Both the position numbers and the translations under genes were made by a program. 44,125 nucleotides of DNA from an uncultured Lachnospiraceae bacterium (GTDB lineage: Bacteria > Bacillota > Clostridia > Lachnospirales > Lachnospiraceae): the NCBI GenBank assembly GCA_949472775.1, contig CASWVG010000019.1:1-44125 (forward strand). Direction: 5' to 3'. Below the pieces are notes generated by a model that was given only the letters and a program-made list of their open reading frames with translations, ran no database searches and was not told where the DNA came from. Positions 1-8,278 of the stretch are shown piece by piece; the first letter of the stretch is position 1, and each line of letters begins with the position of its first letter.

Positions 1-261
1 CTCCAACCTTTTTGTAATAGTTATCTTGCGAATCAATCTTAACTTAGTGACATTGAGCAGCCAGCCTCGTCTCTTCATAAGATATATGAAAATATTTGCT
101 TTTAGAGCGAAAAAACATCCCATATCTGGAATGCTTTTCTACCAAAACCCTATGGTGGACGACATTACAGCCGCCTTACATCCTCATGCACCGTATAAGG
201 GAAATTACTTGGTAAAACAAATATATCATACTATAATTATATTGTCAAGTAAGGCATAATG
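1..261. other. AT-rich edge without a recognisable gene
   Basis: I see no protein I recognise here. A 77-codon plus-strand reading frame at 26-259 has no convincing ribosome binding site and no family resemblance. The only clear signal is a leftward promoter (listed separately), so the stretch may be the 5' part of a leftward transcript that continues outside the window. Confidence 0.5.
220..248 (-). promoter_or_regulatory. Leftward sigma-A type promoter
   Basis: On the minus strand the -35 is TTGACA (248-243) and the -10 is TATATT (225-220), with a 17-bp spacer. It lies just beyond the stop of the DUF3800 gene and points out of the window. No ORF with a good start follows within 220 bases, so it may drive a small RNA or a gene beyond the edge. 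Confidence 0.55.
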
Positions 262-994
262 TTATTCATCGAGGAACAATTTCGTATCGTGATTAGTTGA
301 AAAATCAAAAATTCTTTTTCCACACAAACAGTCCTGCAGCAGTCTGATATTCTGGACAGACGTTTTATCATGTTTTTCAAGATTTCTGTAGAAAGTATTT
401 GATACAAAATCAATTAGCTGTACCAGAGGATGATACTTTGAATCTACATAAGTAACATCGAAATGATTGCATATGGGATTTACAATATTTAACTGCTGAT
501 TAAGATATCCATCCAAAGTATAATCCGCATCAGTGGCGATGTTCTGCTCATCAATTACCATATGCATATTGAGAATAGTATTTGCATATTTGCTTGAATT
601 TCTAAATAATACATCAAAAAATACCTGTAATATGTAATTGAAAGTTCGAGCATGGTTTTTGATGAAGGTATCAGTAGTATAATTGTTATCTAATACAATA
701 ATCCCGATTTCAAAATCGTCTTTACAATTACGGATAATCCTATCGTATATCTCTAGCTTTTTGGTTTCCGTAACCTCGGATCCTTTGATTTCACCTTTTG
801 ATTTCAAACATTCACGATATTTTGCATTCTGGGTTAAGGAAGCTATCCCCTTTTTGAAATATCTTTTGAGCCTTTGTGAATTACGGGTAAATAATATTGC
901 TATAACAAAATATTTGTGGTGTTCAATGTCCTTTTTTGTGATACTTCCGGATTCGTCAATATATACATTGATATCAGCTTTTGCTATAGTTCAT
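262..994 (-). pseudogene. DUF3800 protein with apparent 5' frameshift
   Basis: The frame open to the stop at 262 encodes a DUF3800 domain (predicted RNase H-like fold, function unknown). The acidic signature YIDESGS lies at about 963-943, and the C-terminal motif LVQLIDFVSNTFYR closes the domain. In that frame there is no ATG, GTG or TTG between the upstream TGA (993-991) and the signature; the first legal start is TTG at 807, which would remove the signature. An ATG at 994 with a plausible SD reads MNYSKS and then hits TGA at 976. Removing one A from the AAAA run at 979-982 joins this start to KADINVYIDESGS, which is how such proteins usually begin. So the gene is either broken by +1 A, wrongly assembled, or started at a rare codon. 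It is more AT-rich than the phage genes beside it. Confidence 0.65.
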
Positions 995-1090
995 TCTCTC
1001 TGTTGTAAATGTTTTGATCATAATTTATCAATAATATATAATATATCACAAAATAGAAAGAAACGCTATCAAAATTTTGTATAAAACTTT

Positions 1091-1600
1091 TTAAAACCCC
1101 TCCCGCATCTTCCGCATATAAGCATCATTAATCAGCTCCATGGAGATCTCCACTTCACCGTTTTCAAGGCCGTTTTCCGAAAGGATCTGCTCGTATTTTT
1201 CATAAATACGGATGCAGTGCTGGAAGCTGTCCTTGTTGCAGGGTTTCCCATCGGAAACCTTGGTGGCGAAATTGTTGATTTCCCAGCGCATGTCGTCGAT
1301 TTCCTTATCCACAAACATCCGGGTGAGCTTTTTTATGTCCGCCGAGATCTCCTCGTCCCGTCTGTCGGACTTTTGCATGTCGTGTTCATGCTGTGTCTGC
1401 AGTGCAGTTAGGTTCTGGGAGGTCTGGATCAGCAGTTCGTGTTCCTCCCGTCTCTGACGCATCCATTTTGTTTCAAGACCGAGCTTTTCCACAAAACTCT
1501 CTAAGAGGGAGAGTATGGCCTTTGTTCCGGCCAGAATGGCAACCGCAGCGGGAAGCAAAGATACATAGTCAATTTTTGTAAGTTCTATCATTTCATTCAT
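1091..1600 (-). CDS. Phage-type coiled-coil membrane-anchored protein after the endolysin
   Basis: The 169-residue product has one N-terminal hydrophobic segment (about residues 12-30, LLPAAVAILAGTKAILSLL). A long charged helical region with heptad character follows (about 45-120), then a conserved-looking tail around EKYEQILSENGLENGEVE. Proteins of this build occur at the 3' end of phage lysis cassettes in Clostridia, where they are usually unannotated; a spanin- or holin-accessory-like role is possible but unproven. The start ATG at 1600 follows AAAGGA. It is the last gene of the leftward phage-like operon, 30 bp after the endolysin. Confidence 0.6.
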   Translation of the reverse strand: MNEMIELTKIDYVSLLPAAVAILAGTKAILSLLESFVEKLGLETKWMRQRREEHELLIQTSQNLTALQTQHEHDMQKSDRRDEEISADIKKLTRMFVDKEIDDMRWEINNFATKVSDGKPCNKDSFQHCIRIYEKYEQILSENGLENGEVEISMELINDAYMRKMREGF

Positions 1601-1630
1601 TTTAACAGTATCCTTTTCTCGACCAGAGCG

Positions 1631-2650
1631 TCACGCGTCTGCCGGTAAGACAGTCCCATCGGGAATGCGCACGGCCCACATATATTTTACCTGTTTTGCA
1701 AACAGATCCCATGTGTTCCTGATGCGGTTTTCCTTCGTGGACGCAGGATCGTTGATATAGACATAACCGTCCTTGCAGTGATACAGAAGAATAAAATGAC
1801 CTGCGCTTGTCCAATGTCCTTTTCCCATACAGGCAATCACCCAGCCGCCGTTTTGCAGTGTCTGCAGAGCCTTTTCATGGGCGGGTGAGGAGGTTTTTCC
1901 ATAGAGGTTTGACTGGTTCAGACGCTCGCACGGGATACCGTAGGCGGAAAACTGGGGGACGAAATAGGAGTAGTAAGTTCCCTGATTCAGCGCTTTATAG
2001 CCGTGGGACATGGACCACTGCGCGGTGGTGACGGGGGTTACCGAGGGGTCTTTCAAGGTGGCAATCACCATAGCGGAAACGGCGACGCCGCAGCCGGCAC
2101 TGCCGATGGTTTTTTGCTCGCCTTTGGCGGAGTAGTTGTGCGATTTCCAGCGCGGATCGGTCTGCATATAGCTGACGGGTCTGATGTATGCGGGGGATGA
2201 GGCGGTGGCGGAATCCGGGGAGACAGGTGTATCAAACAGCGTTTTCTCAGCGGTGCGTCTGTTGACAAGTCCCTTAAGTACTTTTCCGCCGGCCTTGCGG
2301 TAGGCGGGGATTTTTTCGCTGATCTGCGCAATGCTGCGCGCGCCGCCGTCCAGCAGGGTTCTCAGGTTTCCGGCACCGCAGTTATAGGTAAAGCTGACGA
2401 GGGCGTCGAACTGGTTCTGGTTCCACTGGTAAACGGCCATATAGCGGTTTACGGCTTTCTCGGCGTTTGCGCAGTCGGCGCGCAGATAGGCGTCCGCCTG
2501 TGTCTGGGTGATGGTCTGGCCTTCGGACACGCCGGAGGTGTGGCCGTATCCGATGGTCCACACGCCGACGCTGTCCTGATAGGCGGTTAGACGAAGGCCC
2601 TCAAACCGTTTGATGAGGGCAAGGCCGTTTTCACTGATTTTTCTATTCAT
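1631..2650 (-). CDS. Endolysin: GH24 lysozyme plus C39-like peptidase domain
   Basis: This cell-wall hydrolase has two domains. Residues 1-140 form a T4/P21-type lysozyme (glycoside hydrolase 24) with the catalytic spacing E17-D26-T32 in RFEGLRLTAYQD...VGVWTIGYGHT; it should cut the muramic acid-glucosamine bond of peptidoglycan. Residues 160-335 resemble the C39-like papain-fold family (Peptidase_C39_2). The candidate nucleophile is C187 (SAGCGVAVSAM), with His H285 (SAGHFILLYH) and Asp D301 (INDPAS), so it may cut a peptide bond or only bind. No signal peptide is seen, so export should depend on the holin encoded upstream. The start ATG at 2650 uses GAGG inside the end of the holin gene; four bases separate the two genes. 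Confidence 0.92.
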   Translation of the reverse strand: MNRKISENGLALIKRFEGLRLTAYQDSVGVWTIGYGHTSGVSEGQTITQTQADAYLRADCANAEKAVNRYMAVYQWNQNQFDALVSFTYNCGAGNLRTLLDGGARSIAQISEKIPAYRKAGGKVLKGLVNRRTAEKTLFDTPVSPDSATASSPAYIRPVSYMQTDPRWKSHNYSAKGEQKTIGSAGCGVAVSAMVIATLKDPSVTPVTTAQWSMSHGYKALNQGTYYSYFVPQFSAYGIPCERLNQSNLYGKTSSPAHEKALQTLQNGGWVIACMGKGHWTSAGHFILLYHCKDGYVYINDPASTKENRIRNTWDLFAKQVKYMWAVRIPDGTVLPADA

Positions 2651-2654
2651 ATAA

Positions 2655-3071
2655 TCACATCCTCGTATTATTTGTTTTGGCCGCCTGAACGGAGGCTTCT
2701 ATTTTTAGTTGCAGCCAGTTGTCAAAGGAACCGTACACGCTGGCCACCGCTTTTTTTGACTCTTCGGAGACGGAGAGGAGGGCTGCATTGTATGCTTTCT
2801 GCTTTGCCTCTTCCCATGCGCTCTGTGTAAATTCGCCTCTTGCTTTCAAGGTGTCCACAAAGGTCTGGTTGACGTACAGTACGGCATCCATGACGTCGGA
2901 CAGGGCGTCTTTTATGAGGATACTTCGTGCCTCTGTCTTTGCTGCCTCCTCGATGAAAGCGCTCTCCCTGATTCTGGCCTGAATAAAATTGACGGTATAT
3001 TTTGCGGCCACAGGCAGAATGGCCGTCAGAACAATGTATAAAATATATTGGATCATCTCTGTAAAACTCAT
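2655..3071 (-). CDS. Phage holin, LLH family
   Basis: The 138-residue protein has a single hydrophobic N-terminal segment (about residues 7-30, IQYILYIVLTAILPVAAKY). A long amphipathic Lys/Glu/Ala-rich helical tail with EEAAKTEARSI follows, the layout of the LLH (phage LL-H) holin family. It would permeabilise the membrane so that the neighbouring endolysin reaches the wall. The start has a strong SD (GGAGG) before ATG at 3071. It is the first gene after a strong terminator, which suggests that lysis genes are expressed at a lower level or later than the structural gene upstream. Confidence 0.85.
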   Translation of the reverse strand: MSFTEMIQYILYIVLTAILPVAAKYTVNFIQARIRESAFIEEAAKTEARSILIKDALSDVMDAVLYVNQTFVDTLKARGEFTQSAWEEAKQKAYNAALLSVSEESKKAVASVYGSFDNWLQLKIEASVQAAKTNNTRM

Positions 3072-3176
3072 ATTTCCTCCATTCCGCAGCGGTTTGTGTG
3101 GCGTCCTGGCAGCGCTTTGGATGCTGCCTTGTATGCGAAGCCTTTTATACGCTGCATTTTCCTGTTTTTGTCGGCG

Positions 3177-3218
3177 TAAAAAAAAGGGATAACAGATACA
3201 AAATGTAAATGTTATCCC
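3177..3218 (-). terminator. Rho-independent terminator after the structural gene
   Basis: Read leftward, GGGATAACA (3218-3210) pairs perfectly with TGTTATCCC (3194-3186), 15 bases apart, and runs into at least eight U (A-run 3178-3185). It separates the structural gene from the holin gene in the same orientation. Confidence 0.9.
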
Positions 3219-3231
3219 TGTGATGAGACTT

Positions 3232-3963
3232 CTATTCTTCGATGAGCGTGAGATCGAGAATGTTGTTGTCCTGATCCGCCATCAGATCAGCGGTGATGGT
3301 CAGGCTTCCGGGATCGCCGTTGTTGCTGAAGCTGAGAGACATGTTGGACTGGGGAGCGCACTTGTAAGCGGTCAGCTTAAGAGGCACTGCCTCGTCGTCC
3401 TCGGTCTTCATAACCGTGTCGCCGTAGACGATGAAATTCTTCGGGAAGCTGGTGGATTTGATGTTAATTCTCTGCACGCCTTCGTTTACTTCCTTCATGT
3501 AGTAAACGATAACCGCGTCGCCGCCTGTCAGTGCGGATGTGAGTGTGATGACCTTATCGGCCACAGTGCATGCCAGCTCTGCGCCACAGTCGTCGTCCGC
3601 CTTGTAGACAACCACGCTGTCTGCTGCGGGTGCGTCGGGCAGGGTAATGACAGTGCCTGTGTCATCCACGGACGTCTCCATTCTGGTCACAAACTTGGCG
3701 GATCTGGAGATTTCGCCGCCGGTAATGAGCTGCCAGAGCTTGACGGTCTGGATCTGTGTCTCGATGGTAATGGTGCCGCCTCTCTCGCCGGAGAACTGGA
3801 CGCGCTTGGAGTGGCCTTTTCCGCCGTGGGCGAATACGGATTCGCCGGTCAGCTCCGTTGTGCTGACATTTGCAAAATCCAGGTTGAGAAAAGGTTTCTT
3901 TGTGGCGTAGTCCACGAAAAGCAGATCGCAGACCTCTCTGTTTGCCATGTTAGGGTTTGTCAT
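3232..3963 (-). CDS. Phage structural protein, tail-tube-like
   Basis: The 243-residue protein is acidic and beta-rich. It opens with an N-terminal module (MANREVCDLLFVDY...KPFLNLDFANVS), has a central repeat-like beta insert (about 105-150), and ends with LTITADLMADQDNNILDLTLIEE. That C-terminus and the GGTITIETQIQTVKLWQLITGGE region resemble phage tail-tube or major structural proteins of large Firmicutes phages. It has no signal peptide or membrane segment. The SD is AAAGGAGG, among the strongest in the operon, and a strong terminator follows directly, both fitting a highly expressed virion component. The exact class (tube, capsid or decoration) is inference. Confidence 0.55.
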   Translation of the reverse strand: MTNPNMANREVCDLLFVDYATKKPFLNLDFANVSTTELTGESVFAHGGKGHSKRVQFSGERGGTITIETQIQTVKLWQLITGGEISRSAKFVTRMETSVDDTGTVITLPDAPAADSVVVYKADDDCGAELACTVADKVITLTSALTGGDAVIVYYMKEVNEGVQRINIKSTSFPKNFIVYGDTVMKTEDDEAVPLKLTAYKCAPQSNMSLSFSNNGDPGSLTITADLMADQDNNILDLTLIEE

Positions 3964-3987
3964 GATGTGTTCCTCCTTTAAGTGTTA

Positions 3988-4764
3988 TCATATTTCTGTT
4001 TCTATTTTTTTGAACCATGCCGATGCGTCGAAGGAGTGATTTTTATCGCCCCACGCCGCAACGCTCATGGATTGAATGTTGTACAGGTTATTGCCGGAAA
4101 GGCGGGCAAAGCAGTCCCAGAGCTGGTAGACGGTAAGATCCCAGATATTGAGGATATGCAGAGACTGGCTTCGGTTCGCGACGGCGGAAATGATGTTTCC
4201 CAGCTCCATATTTTGATCCGTTTTTGCCAGCTTTTCCTTTTCGGCTCTTCCCTTTTGCAGTTTTTTCATGATCTCCAGCGCCTTTTTGCTTTTCACCTTC
4301 GACAAGTCTTCGCTGCGTCGCGGTTTCAGGTAATTGCGCTGTCCGATCAGATCGCATACCGTCAGGTAGTTTTCCCTTGTAATCAGTCCGGTCTGTCCGT
4401 CGTCAGCGCAGACCAGAAAAGCATGCCGGGATTCGGAGAAGGTGACGGTCCCCTCCATAAAAAAGTCCAGCATGTTCTGAATCAGCGCGCAGGACGGCGG
4501 GCTTGACAGGAGCAGATCGAACAAGGTCATTTTCATTTTTTCTTCCTCAGACAGAAGCGCATAGAGTTCAGACATGCCGGTCATGGACAGATAGGAGTCC
4601 AGATCCAGGGAGAGAACCGCCAGATAATGGCGGTAGGTGTTATAACCAAGGGAAGAGATTTCCCGCAGGGTGGGAGACTTTACGCCTCCGACCGACGGAA
4701 CCTGTACAGGGTCTGGGGATAACAGTTCAAAATAGCCGGGTTTCAAAGGATCACCTGCTTTCAT
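3988..4764 (-). CDS. Phage protein, possibly tail assembly chaperone
   Basis: The 258-residue protein is soluble and mostly helical. It has a lysine-rich linker at about 155-190 (VKSKKALEIMKKLQKGRAEKEK) and ends with a compact domain around IWDLTVYQLWDCFARLSGNN. That last part (a helical Trp-rich protein just upstream of a tube-like gene) is what tail assembly chaperones look like, but I cannot name the family. Its ATG overlaps the stop of the HU-like gene as ATGA, so the two are translationally coupled. It lies 24 bp upstream of the structural gene. Confidence 0.4.
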   Translation of the reverse strand: MKAGDPLKPGYFELLSPDPVQVPSVGGVKSPTLREISSLGYNTYRHYLAVLSLDLDSYLSMTGMSELYALLSEEEKMKMTLFDLLLSSPPSCALIQNMLDFFMEGTVTFSESRHAFLVCADDGQTGLITRENYLTVCDLIGQRNYLKPRRSEDLSKVKSKKALEIMKKLQKGRAEKEKLAKTDQNMELGNIISAVANRSQSLHILNIWDLTVYQLWDCFARLSGNNLYNIQSMSVAAWGDKNHSFDASAWFKKIETEI

Positions 4765-5057
4765 TTAAAATACCCGTTCAGTTTTCTGTTGTAGTACCGG
4801 GTGATTTTGGGCTTTGTCCAAAGTCTTTCTTTGCAGACGATGGTATCATAGGTATGGATTTTCCGCTCGGGGAGGAGGGAGCATTCTAAGCTCAATCCAT
4901 CCAGTACTTTTATGACTGTATGTTCAGAAGAGGTAGTGGAAGAAAGATGGTTAAAAATGATATCTTCTGCCGATTTAAAAATCCTGCGGACGGTTACAGG
5001 GTTGATCTCTTCCCTGCCGGCTATCTGGGCTATGAGGTTTTCCTGCGTGATAATCAA
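4761..5057 (-). CDS. HU/IHF-like DNA-binding protein
   Basis: The best start is TTG at 5057, placed eight bases after AGGAGG, giving 98 residues; ATG or other starts further upstream lack an SD. The chain has the HU/IHF layout: two N-terminal helices (ITQENLIAQIAGREEINPVTVRRIFKS), then a beta arm region with VIKVLDGLSLECSLLPERK, and a C-terminal KPKITRYYNRKLNGYF typical of HU-related phage proteins. It should bend or coat DNA, perhaps assisting the RNA polymerase encoded just upstream. In the B. subtilis prophage SPbeta an HU-like gene (yonN) also lies beside the RNA polymerase gene yonO, which supports the assignment. Confidence 0.7.
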   Translation of the reverse strand: MIITQENLIAQIAGREEINPVTVRRIFKSAEDIIFNHLSSTTSSEHTVIKVLDGLSLECSLLPERKIHTYDTIVCKERLWTKPKITRYYNRKLNGYFK

Positions 5058-5097
5058 GATGGTTTCCTCCTGTTTGCAGCCATTGCGCAATATGCTG

Positions 5098-5121
5098 TTT
5101 CCCTTATACACACAAGGGAAA
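5098..5121 (-). other. Hairpin between polymerase and HU-like genes
   Basis: TTTCCCTT and AAGGGAAA form a perfect 8-bp stem with an 8-base loop. No U-run follows on either strand, so it is more likely a processing or mRNA-stability element than a terminator. It lies about 40 bases before the TTG start of the HU-like gene. Confidence 0.5.
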
Positions 5122-5198
5122 GTCCACTGCGGATGGTTGTTTGAATTTTAAACGTTTTTCTTTGGGCCAGTGGGAATGGCCTGTTTTGCTTCGCTTTG

Positions 5199-7931
5199 TT
5201 AAACGGAATTTTTCTGTTTCCGATTTCTGTCATACATCCGCACATAGGATTTCTGACACGTAGGGCAGCGCCTGGTGCGGTTGTCCCTGGCGCGGATTTC
5301 GATCCACTCCCCGCAGTCGGTGCAGGCGACATATTTGGTATTGGGTGTCTCTATATTTTTCATAAGGTTTGTTACGATCTGTTCCCCGTAACAGAACCAG
5401 AGAAGCTGTTTGTACCTTTTTCCCCTGCCGTACAGGTATTCCGTCAGCATGTCGGCGACGGTTTCATCGGAATAGCCGAGAGCGGAGAAGGCTTCCCGGA
5501 TTTTGACTGCAATATACTGCATATTGTCAGCGCGCGCATCTTTCATATGGATCATATAGCGGTACTGTTTATTTAAGGCATCATACAGGGCGGCGGCCTC
5601 GTCACTGCATCGGATTTTTGGGTCTGCCATCATTTTCTGATAGTCGAGTGCATCCAGACGCAGCCCACGGGTGTTGATCGGCCTGTCCGGGATTTTTTCG
5701 TACAGTCTGTTTACGAAGCTTTTGTTTCGCTCCTGAATCTGTGACTTTTCCTTATCCTTTGCAAACTCGAAGAAGGCGGGAAGCCTGCCGCCTGTGTATC
5801 TGGCGATCCGATCGCTGACCTCCTTTGGAAATTCGGGTTTATATAAGGTTTTGGCAAAATCGATCACAAAATTATTCTGGCAGCAGAGCTGTTTTACGCA
5901 GTCGACGGCGTCCTGCTTTTCCGCTTTGGAACCTGACAGGAATATTTCGCTGTTCCAGATTTTGGAGATGGCGTTGCTGTAGGTCCCGATATTGCCGCCG
6001 GTGAAAGCGGCGTGCAGTCCGGCATAAATATTCGCTTTATTTAAGAGGGCGGGTTTGGCTTTTTTCATATTATAGTAGAGCGGGACGATGCCCCTCATAT
6101 TGCGCTGCGCAATTTCAATCAACTGCGGGTCAGCTACCACGAGAGACTTGTCTCCGTCCACGTCATACATCAGAAGCTTGCTGATCAGGTCATGGGTACT
6201 GGCATAGAGGCCGTCTGTGAGAAACCATTCCCGCAGCTTTTCGGCACGGCCGGTATCAGTTTCGCCTGCCACATTGTGTCGCACGGCATGTTCCCGATAT
6301 AAGTGCGGACTTCTGAGACAATCCAGTTTATCGAAACGGCGGAACAGGTGGCAGAATACCTCTCCGTCCGAAAGCAGTCCCTGGGGATTTTCTTTCTTTT
6401 CGAACCAGTATTCGCAGGCGGCGTAGAAATCGGGGAGCAGGAAGGCGTATCTGCCGTTTACCTCCAGTTTTCCGCTTCGGTATTTTTTGAGCAGGCTGTT
6501 TTTTACTTCCCGCAGAATGTCTTTGGTGTAGATGTCTCCAAGAAGGGGCGGGTACAGCCTGATGGCCTGCTGGAAGGGCGTCATATCCGTGTTGTAGGGG
6601 GAGATGCCTAAAACGTCAAACATGGTTTCCTTCGAGGAGCAGATATTGCGGATACGGTCTGCTGACTTCTGTACCAGCAGGTCGATTTCTTCCTCCGTAA
6701 TGTCTGTGAGTGTCTGCAGCATCTGATAATTGATTTTTGCCTTTTTGATCCGGTCCTCCTCCACATTGCATCTGCCTGCGCTGCAATGATGCTTTTTAAA
6801 CAAGGACTTATATTCGTCCCAGGAGTCATAGTAAGGATGCATTTTAAACTGACTTCTGGTGAAGATGATCTGTATGTCTTCTTTGATAATGTCATGTGCT
6901 TTACCGTAAATATCGCAGATGACGGGAGAACAGCCGCCAGCCTCTATAAATGTTCGAAAATCGAACACGCCAAGCAGCCCTTTGATCCATGGAGCGCGGA
7001 ACATGAAGTTTTTGGAGGAAACGGCGGGCAGGATCATACCTGCGCCGTCGGTGTGCGGTACGGGGATGGCGTCCGTTTTTCTGGTGATGGAATAGTCTGT
7101 CTCATCCACAAGGTCAAAGGTGCCGTACACTTTTGTCTCAAAGTCTTCGATGACGATGGATTTGTCGATATCAAATTCTTTCCACTCGTCCGTGGCGGAG
7201 TTGGCAAGCGCCATGTAGGCCAGATGCTTGTTCACATTGTTGCCGCCCTTCGCATTGATTTTCTCTATGGAAAGACCGCACATGATGGTCATCCTGATCC
7301 GGTTCCACACGGTTTCTTTCATAAAAACCGCTTTTTTGCTGCGGATCTGCCCGGCGGAGGAGGTAAAGTAAATATATTTTTCCTCCTTGTGTAAGAAGCC
7401 GTAAAAGAACAGGTCTTTAAACACGTCGAAGTAGTAAACCTGGACTATCATCAAGGACTCTGTCAGTTCGTCCTGTCCGATTCCGATGGCGCGGCTTAAC
7501 GCGGAGTCAAAGGCAGAAATCACATTCGTATCGGTCAGTGCGTCCGGCCTGAGTGTGCGGATATGGTCCCTGCCGTCAGTCATTTCGTTCTGCTTTATTT
7601 TATTGGAGAGAAGGGCAAGCAGCTTTTCCTTGGATTCCTTTGCCTTTTCTCTTTTATGCTGAATCAGTCCGATCCAGTGCAGATAAGCGTTAACGATATC
7701 TGCGCAGGAGGCTTTTGGGGGGAGGTTTCCTGCGTTTCCCTTTCTTAACAGGTGCAGGGATTTCTCGGTGTAGCCGCATTGTTTCAGCTTCTTTTCCAGA
7801 TCCGGCAGTTTGTTCTGTATGTAGTTGCGTTCTTTGCGGTATCTGCAATTCATTTCATGCAGATATTTTTCGCGGCTGCTGTAAAAATTGCCGGTGTCCA
7901 CCGAATATAAATGATATTGTCTGTCAAGCAT
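5199..7931 (-). CDS. Single-subunit RNA polymerase of the RdRP/YonO type
   Basis: This 910-residue protein carries the ordered motifs of the double-psi-barrel RNA polymerase family that unites eukaryotic RNA-dependent RNA polymerases (QDE-1/RDR) with phage YonO. They are YFTSSAGQIRSKKAVFMKE at 188-206 (cf. SSSQxR in RdRPs), HTDGAGMI at 293-300 (cf. DGxGxI), FRAPWIKGLLGVFDF at 311-325 (Lys-Gly strand), RSPHLYREHAVRHN at 540-553, and the metal-binding DVDGD at 590-594, matching DxDGD. Downstream, GGNIGTYSN (645-653) fits the following helix. The C-terminus is a zinc ribbon: C-x2-C (CTDCG) and C-x2-C (CPTCQ). The length is close to YonO of SPbeta (about 930 residues). It should transcribe phage-type genes as one chain without host sigma; whether the template is DNA or RNA cannot be told. 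ATG at 7931 follows AAAGGAGA; one small gene precedes it. No YxDD reverse-transcriptase motif is present. Confidence 0.85.
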   Translation of the reverse strand: MLDRQYHLYSVDTGNFYSSREKYLHEMNCRYRKERNYIQNKLPDLEKKLKQCGYTEKSLHLLRKGNAGNLPPKASCADIVNAYLHWIGLIQHKREKAKESKEKLLALLSNKIKQNEMTDGRDHIRTLRPDALTDTNVISAFDSALSRAIGIGQDELTESLMIVQVYYFDVFKDLFFYGFLHKEEKYIYFTSSAGQIRSKKAVFMKETVWNRIRMTIMCGLSIEKINAKGGNNVNKHLAYMALANSATDEWKEFDIDKSIVIEDFETKVYGTFDLVDETDYSITRKTDAIPVPHTDGAGMILPAVSSKNFMFRAPWIKGLLGVFDFRTFIEAGGCSPVICDIYGKAHDIIKEDIQIIFTRSQFKMHPYYDSWDEYKSLFKKHHCSAGRCNVEEDRIKKAKINYQMLQTLTDITEEEIDLLVQKSADRIRNICSSKETMFDVLGISPYNTDMTPFQQAIRLYPPLLGDIYTKDILREVKNSLLKKYRSGKLEVNGRYAFLLPDFYAACEYWFEKKENPQGLLSDGEVFCHLFRRFDKLDCLRSPHLYREHAVRHNVAGETDTGRAEKLREWFLTDGLYASTHDLISKLLMYDVDGDKSLVVADPQLIEIAQRNMRGIVPLYYNMKKAKPALLNKANIYAGLHAAFTGGNIGTYSNAISKIWNSEIFLSGSKAEKQDAVDCVKQLCCQNNFVIDFAKTLYKPEFPKEVSDRIARYTGGRLPAFFEFAKDKEKSQIQERNKSFVNRLYEKIPDRPINTRGLRLDALDYQKMMADPKIRCSDEAAALYDALNKQYRYMIHMKDARADNMQYIAVKIREAFSALGYSDETVADMLTEYLYGRGKRYKQLLWFCYGEQIVTNLMKNIETPNTKYVACTDCGEWIEIRARDNRTRRCPTCQKSYVRMYDRNRKQKNSV

Positions 7932-7946
7932 TGGGGTGTTCTCCTT

Positions 7947-8168
7947 TCATATGTGCGCTGCCGGCATAGTCTGTATGGCTCTGCTTTTGGATATTTTTTT
8001 GCATTCCTCATCGAATCGGAAATCCTGTGCGATACGGTTTGCAGTCAGGGAACCGTTCATACGTGGTTTTCCTCTGGATTCTGTGTTGAAATCGGACGGA
8101 TAAATGATGCCGCCGAATGTTGTGTGGTCTGTCTGCATGATGCTTTGCCTGTTATATGCCTTCTGCAT
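7947..8168 (-). CDS. Small protein leading the polymerase operon
   Basis: The 73-residue product has no family I recognise. It is polar, with a central TESRGKPRMNGSLTANRIAQDF stretch, and lacks membrane segments. It is counted as real because the start at 8168 has a good SD (AAGGGAG, eight bases upstream), it is the first frame of the leftward operon, and its stop lies 15 bases before the polymerase start. An internal ATG at residue 11 is a possible alternative start. Confidence 0.5.
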   Translation of the reverse strand: MQKAYNRQSIMQTDHTTFGGIIYPSDFNTESRGKPRMNGSLTANRIAQDFRFDEECKKISKSRAIQTMPAAHI

Positions 8169-8278
8169 GGTTTTATTCTCCCTTCTTTTTCACAAATGGA
8201 ATGTACTTCTCACACTATTTATTTCTCCGTCTGTATTTCGTTTTTTCTAAAAATTTGTGGAGGGGAAAACAGAGGAGT

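Noticed and set aside
1..1090. Attachment site of the phage-like module
   Set aside because: No direct repeat shared with the right side (10570-10600) and no integrase or tRNA at the edge.
3220..3981. 253-codon plus-strand frame
   Set aside because: Shadow of the structural gene; Cys/His/Val-rich composition, no SD, and it contains the terminator.
5199..7931. Reverse transcriptase or retron
   Set aside because: No YxDD motif and the wrong motif order; DVDGD and the SSAGQIR/DGAG motifs fit the double-psi-barrel polymerase family.
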